A stretch of DNA of 7,051 nucleotides from Candidatus Hodarchaeota archaeon (lineage in GTDB: Archaea; Asgardarchaeota; Heimdallarchaeia; Hodarchaeales; Hodarchaeaceae): positions 1 to 7,051 of the forward strand of contig JAEOSR010000022.1 of the NCBI GenBank assembly GCA_016840285.1, in the 5' to 3' direction. The notes beneath the pieces are model-generated. The model worked only from the letters and a program-made list of their open reading frames with translations, was not told the origin of the DNA and did not search any database. The translations under genes and the position numbers were made by a program. This document shows, piece by piece, positions 5,449-7,051 of the stretch; position 1 is the first letter of the stretch, and each line of letters begins with the position of its first letter.

Positions 5449-7051
5449 GTGGTTCAAGCACTCCAGAATGGGTCCCCAAAAAATCGGATCATTGCCAATT
5501 CATTTAACCTAATCTTATTAACACCCCTACTAATCTCTCTTTTCTTCTTCTTCATACCCCTTCTTTTTGTTCTAATTGATGCTGTTACATCAGATTCTGG
5601 TCAGATTACATTTGAATTTTTGAGAGAAGCGTTTGCAAATCCTTTAAATCTATACTTTATACAATTTACTATAAATCAAGCTATTATCAGCTCAATCATA
5701 ACGATAATCATTGGATTCCCTGGTGCTTATATATTCTCTAAGTATCAATTTACGGGAGATAGGTCTCTTAAGACGATTCTAACTGTGCCATTTGTCTTAC
5801 CACCAATTGTGGTAGTATTAGGTTTTATATTGCTCCTTGGACCAAATGGAATCCTGAACTCCTTTCTGATGACCTTTTTGCATTTGCAGAATCCTCCAAT
5901 CCATTTATATAAAACATTTGAAGGAATTATTTTAGTCCATGCGTTTTATAATGTCCCTATCGTTTTACATTTGGTATCTAGCGCTTGGACAAAAGCAAAT
6001 GTGGACATGGAAGAAGTAGCGACCGCTCTTGGAAGTCGTAAATTCCATTACTTTCGCTATGTAACTTTCCCCCAAATTGGCTCTGCTATTCTAGCGAGTG
6101 GTATCCTTACTTTTCTTTATTGCTTTACTTCTTTTGCAATCGTCCTATCACTGGGAGGTATTCAATTTAAAACCTTAGAAGTGCAAATTTACTCATTATT
6201 TCATTATCGTTATGATTATCACCAAGCTGCAGCATTAGCCCTATTTCAATTACTCATTACTTCCGTTCTTATTATAATGTATCTTCATTTCTCTGAATCT
6301 GTTTTTAAACGTGAAAGAGGTACGGCGTTTCTATCTTCATTTTTGATCAAAATTATCCAAATTTTAGTTGTTGTGGCAATCATTGTATTTCTCCTCTATT
6401 TCCGTGTTGATTTTATACTAGTAATTTTACTAGGTCTCATTGGAGCAGGATTTTGGAAGTATGGCCGTACCACTCCTTTAACTATAGGAGAAATTCGAGA
6501 CAGATCAAAGATAAGATTAAGAGGTCTTCTCACTCAAAACAAAATCCGATTTTGTATGATAGTCATCTATATCACTTCTTTAACGATTTTTCTTCTCTCT
6601 CCAATTATAATAATCTTCATTTCCGCTTTTTATGATCGTATGACTAATAATTGGGACGTTACCGCATTTTTTAGGCTTCTAGGCTTTCATTTCAATGATA
6701 AAGGTTTTATATGGGCACCAGAGTCCATTCCTGCAATTGGAGCAAACACCTCTGCAATAAATTTAATCTTCAATTCTTTGATTTTTGCTCTTGTAACATT
6801 GATATTATCAGCCTTTTTTGGAGTTTTATCTATTTATGCCATTAGAAGATCAGATTTTTTAGGAAAACATCCAGTTATGGCGTTAATTCTCTCTTGGGCT
6901 CTTATTCTTCCTTTAGTTACCTCATCTATTACCATTGGTTTAGGTATGCTCCGAACATTCGGATTTATCCGTATTTCCTCCCAAGACGCATGGATACCCA
7001 TCATACTTGCACACCTTATTGCAGCTTATCCTTTTGTATCCCGAACCGTTA
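5449..7051 (+). CDS. thiP: ThiP, thiamine ABC importer permease, fused two-domain form (3' end cut off)
   Basis: The frame is open from GTG 5449 to the window edge, 534 codons, so the C-terminus is missing. It is a binding-protein-dependent permease of the fused ThiP type, with two membrane domains in one chain. The first half has about six helices (19-43, 76-96, 109-131, 158-178, 210-236, 260-283) and a clear EAA loop, EEVATALGS at 188-196 ending in TFPQI (206-210), which docks the ATPase. Two more hydrophobic segments (about 304-320 and 323-338) and a basic cytoplasmic stretch (339-367) come before the second half, where helices near 369-393, 438-464, 476-500 and 515-534 are visible. The second EAA loop would lie beyond the edge. 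Full length is therefore probably well over 600 residues, against about 536 for E. coli ThiP. Its partners are ThiB, just upstream, and an ATPase (ThiQ) not in this window. The GTG start is chosen because it alone keeps the frame after GAAGG; an ATG two bases earlier is out of frame. Confidence 0.9.
   Translation, partial: MVQALQNGSPKNRIIANSFNLILLTPLLISLFFFFIPLLFVLIDAVTSDSGQITFEFLREAFANPLNLYFIQFTINQAIISSIITIIIGFPGAYIFSKYQFTGDRSLKTILTVPFVLPPIVVVLGFILLLGPNGILNSFLMTFLHLQNPPIHLYKTFEGIILVHAFYNVPIVLHLVSSAWTKANVDMEEVATALGSRKFHYFRYVTFPQIGSAILASGILTFLYCFTSFAIVLSLGGIQFKTLEVQIYSLFHYRYDYHQAAALALFQLLITSVLIIMYLHFSESVFKRERGTAFLSSFLIKIIQILVVVAIIVFLLYFRVDFILVILLGLIGAGFWKYGRTTPLTIGEIRDRSKIRLRGLLTQNKIRFCMIVIYITSLTIFLLSPIIIIFISAFYDRMTNNWDVTAFFRLLGFHFNDKGFIWAPESIPAIGANTSAINLIFNSLIFALVTLILSAFFGVLSIYAIRRSDFLGKHPVMALILSWALILPLVTSSITIGLGMLRTFGFIRISSQDAWIPIILAHLIAAYPFVSRTV

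Noticed and set aside
5447..5512. 21-codon ATG frame as a separate leader peptide gene
   Set aside because: It overlaps the start of thiP and has nothing typical of a regulatory leader. It is discussed as a start-site ambiguity instead of a gene.
6453..6635. 60-codon open frame on the plus strand
   Set aside because: It lies wholly inside thiP in another frame, has no ribosome-binding site and gives a featureless product. It is a shadow of thiP.

Overview
The window is AT-rich and looks archaeal. The clearest sign is the minus-strand regulator at 1985-2896. It has the archaeal ThiR architecture: an N-terminal XRE-type helix-turn-helix beginning with a conserved CEIV segment, a cysteine cluster, and a C-terminal ThiN (thiamine-phosphate synthase-like) domain. 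TATA-like boxes in the gaps and a secreted binding protein with a charged C-terminal membrane tail agree with this. The large Ig-like surface protein and base composition would fit an Asgard-type archaeon, but that is a guess; only 'archaeon' is well supported.

Layout. (1) 1-1636, minus strand: the 5' part of a large surface protein of unknown function, with signal peptide, extracellular domain, two-helix membrane hairpin and Ig-like region, cut by the left edge. (2) 1637-1984: a 348-bp non-coding gap with a promoter and ribosome-binding site for gene 1 and three inverted repeats, one a nested 41-nt hairpin. (3) 1985-2896, minus strand: ThiR-type regulator. (4) 2897-3109: divergent control region with TATA-like boxes and two inverted repeats. 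(5) 3110-4057, plus strand: APH/choline-kinase-fold small-molecule kinase, probably a thiamine kinase. (6) 4154-5410, plus strand: ThiB, thiamine-binding protein of an ABC importer. (7) 5449 to the right edge, plus strand: ThiP, the fused two-domain permease, starting at GTG and cut by the window end.

The right half reads as a thiamine-salvage locus. ThiB captures thiamine outside the cell, ThiP moves it across the membrane (the ATPase ThiQ is not in the window and would be expected just downstream), and the kinase could trap it by phosphorylation. ThiR, encoded divergently, would sense thiamine phosphates and repress the locus. The individual families are known. What deserves a second look is the kinase-transporter pairing in an archaeon, the C-terminal tail of ThiB, extra membrane helices between the two ThiP halves, an ambiguous ThiP start next to an A6 run, and the inverted repeats in the gaps. 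I found no CRISPR array, mobile element, RNA gene or riboswitch.
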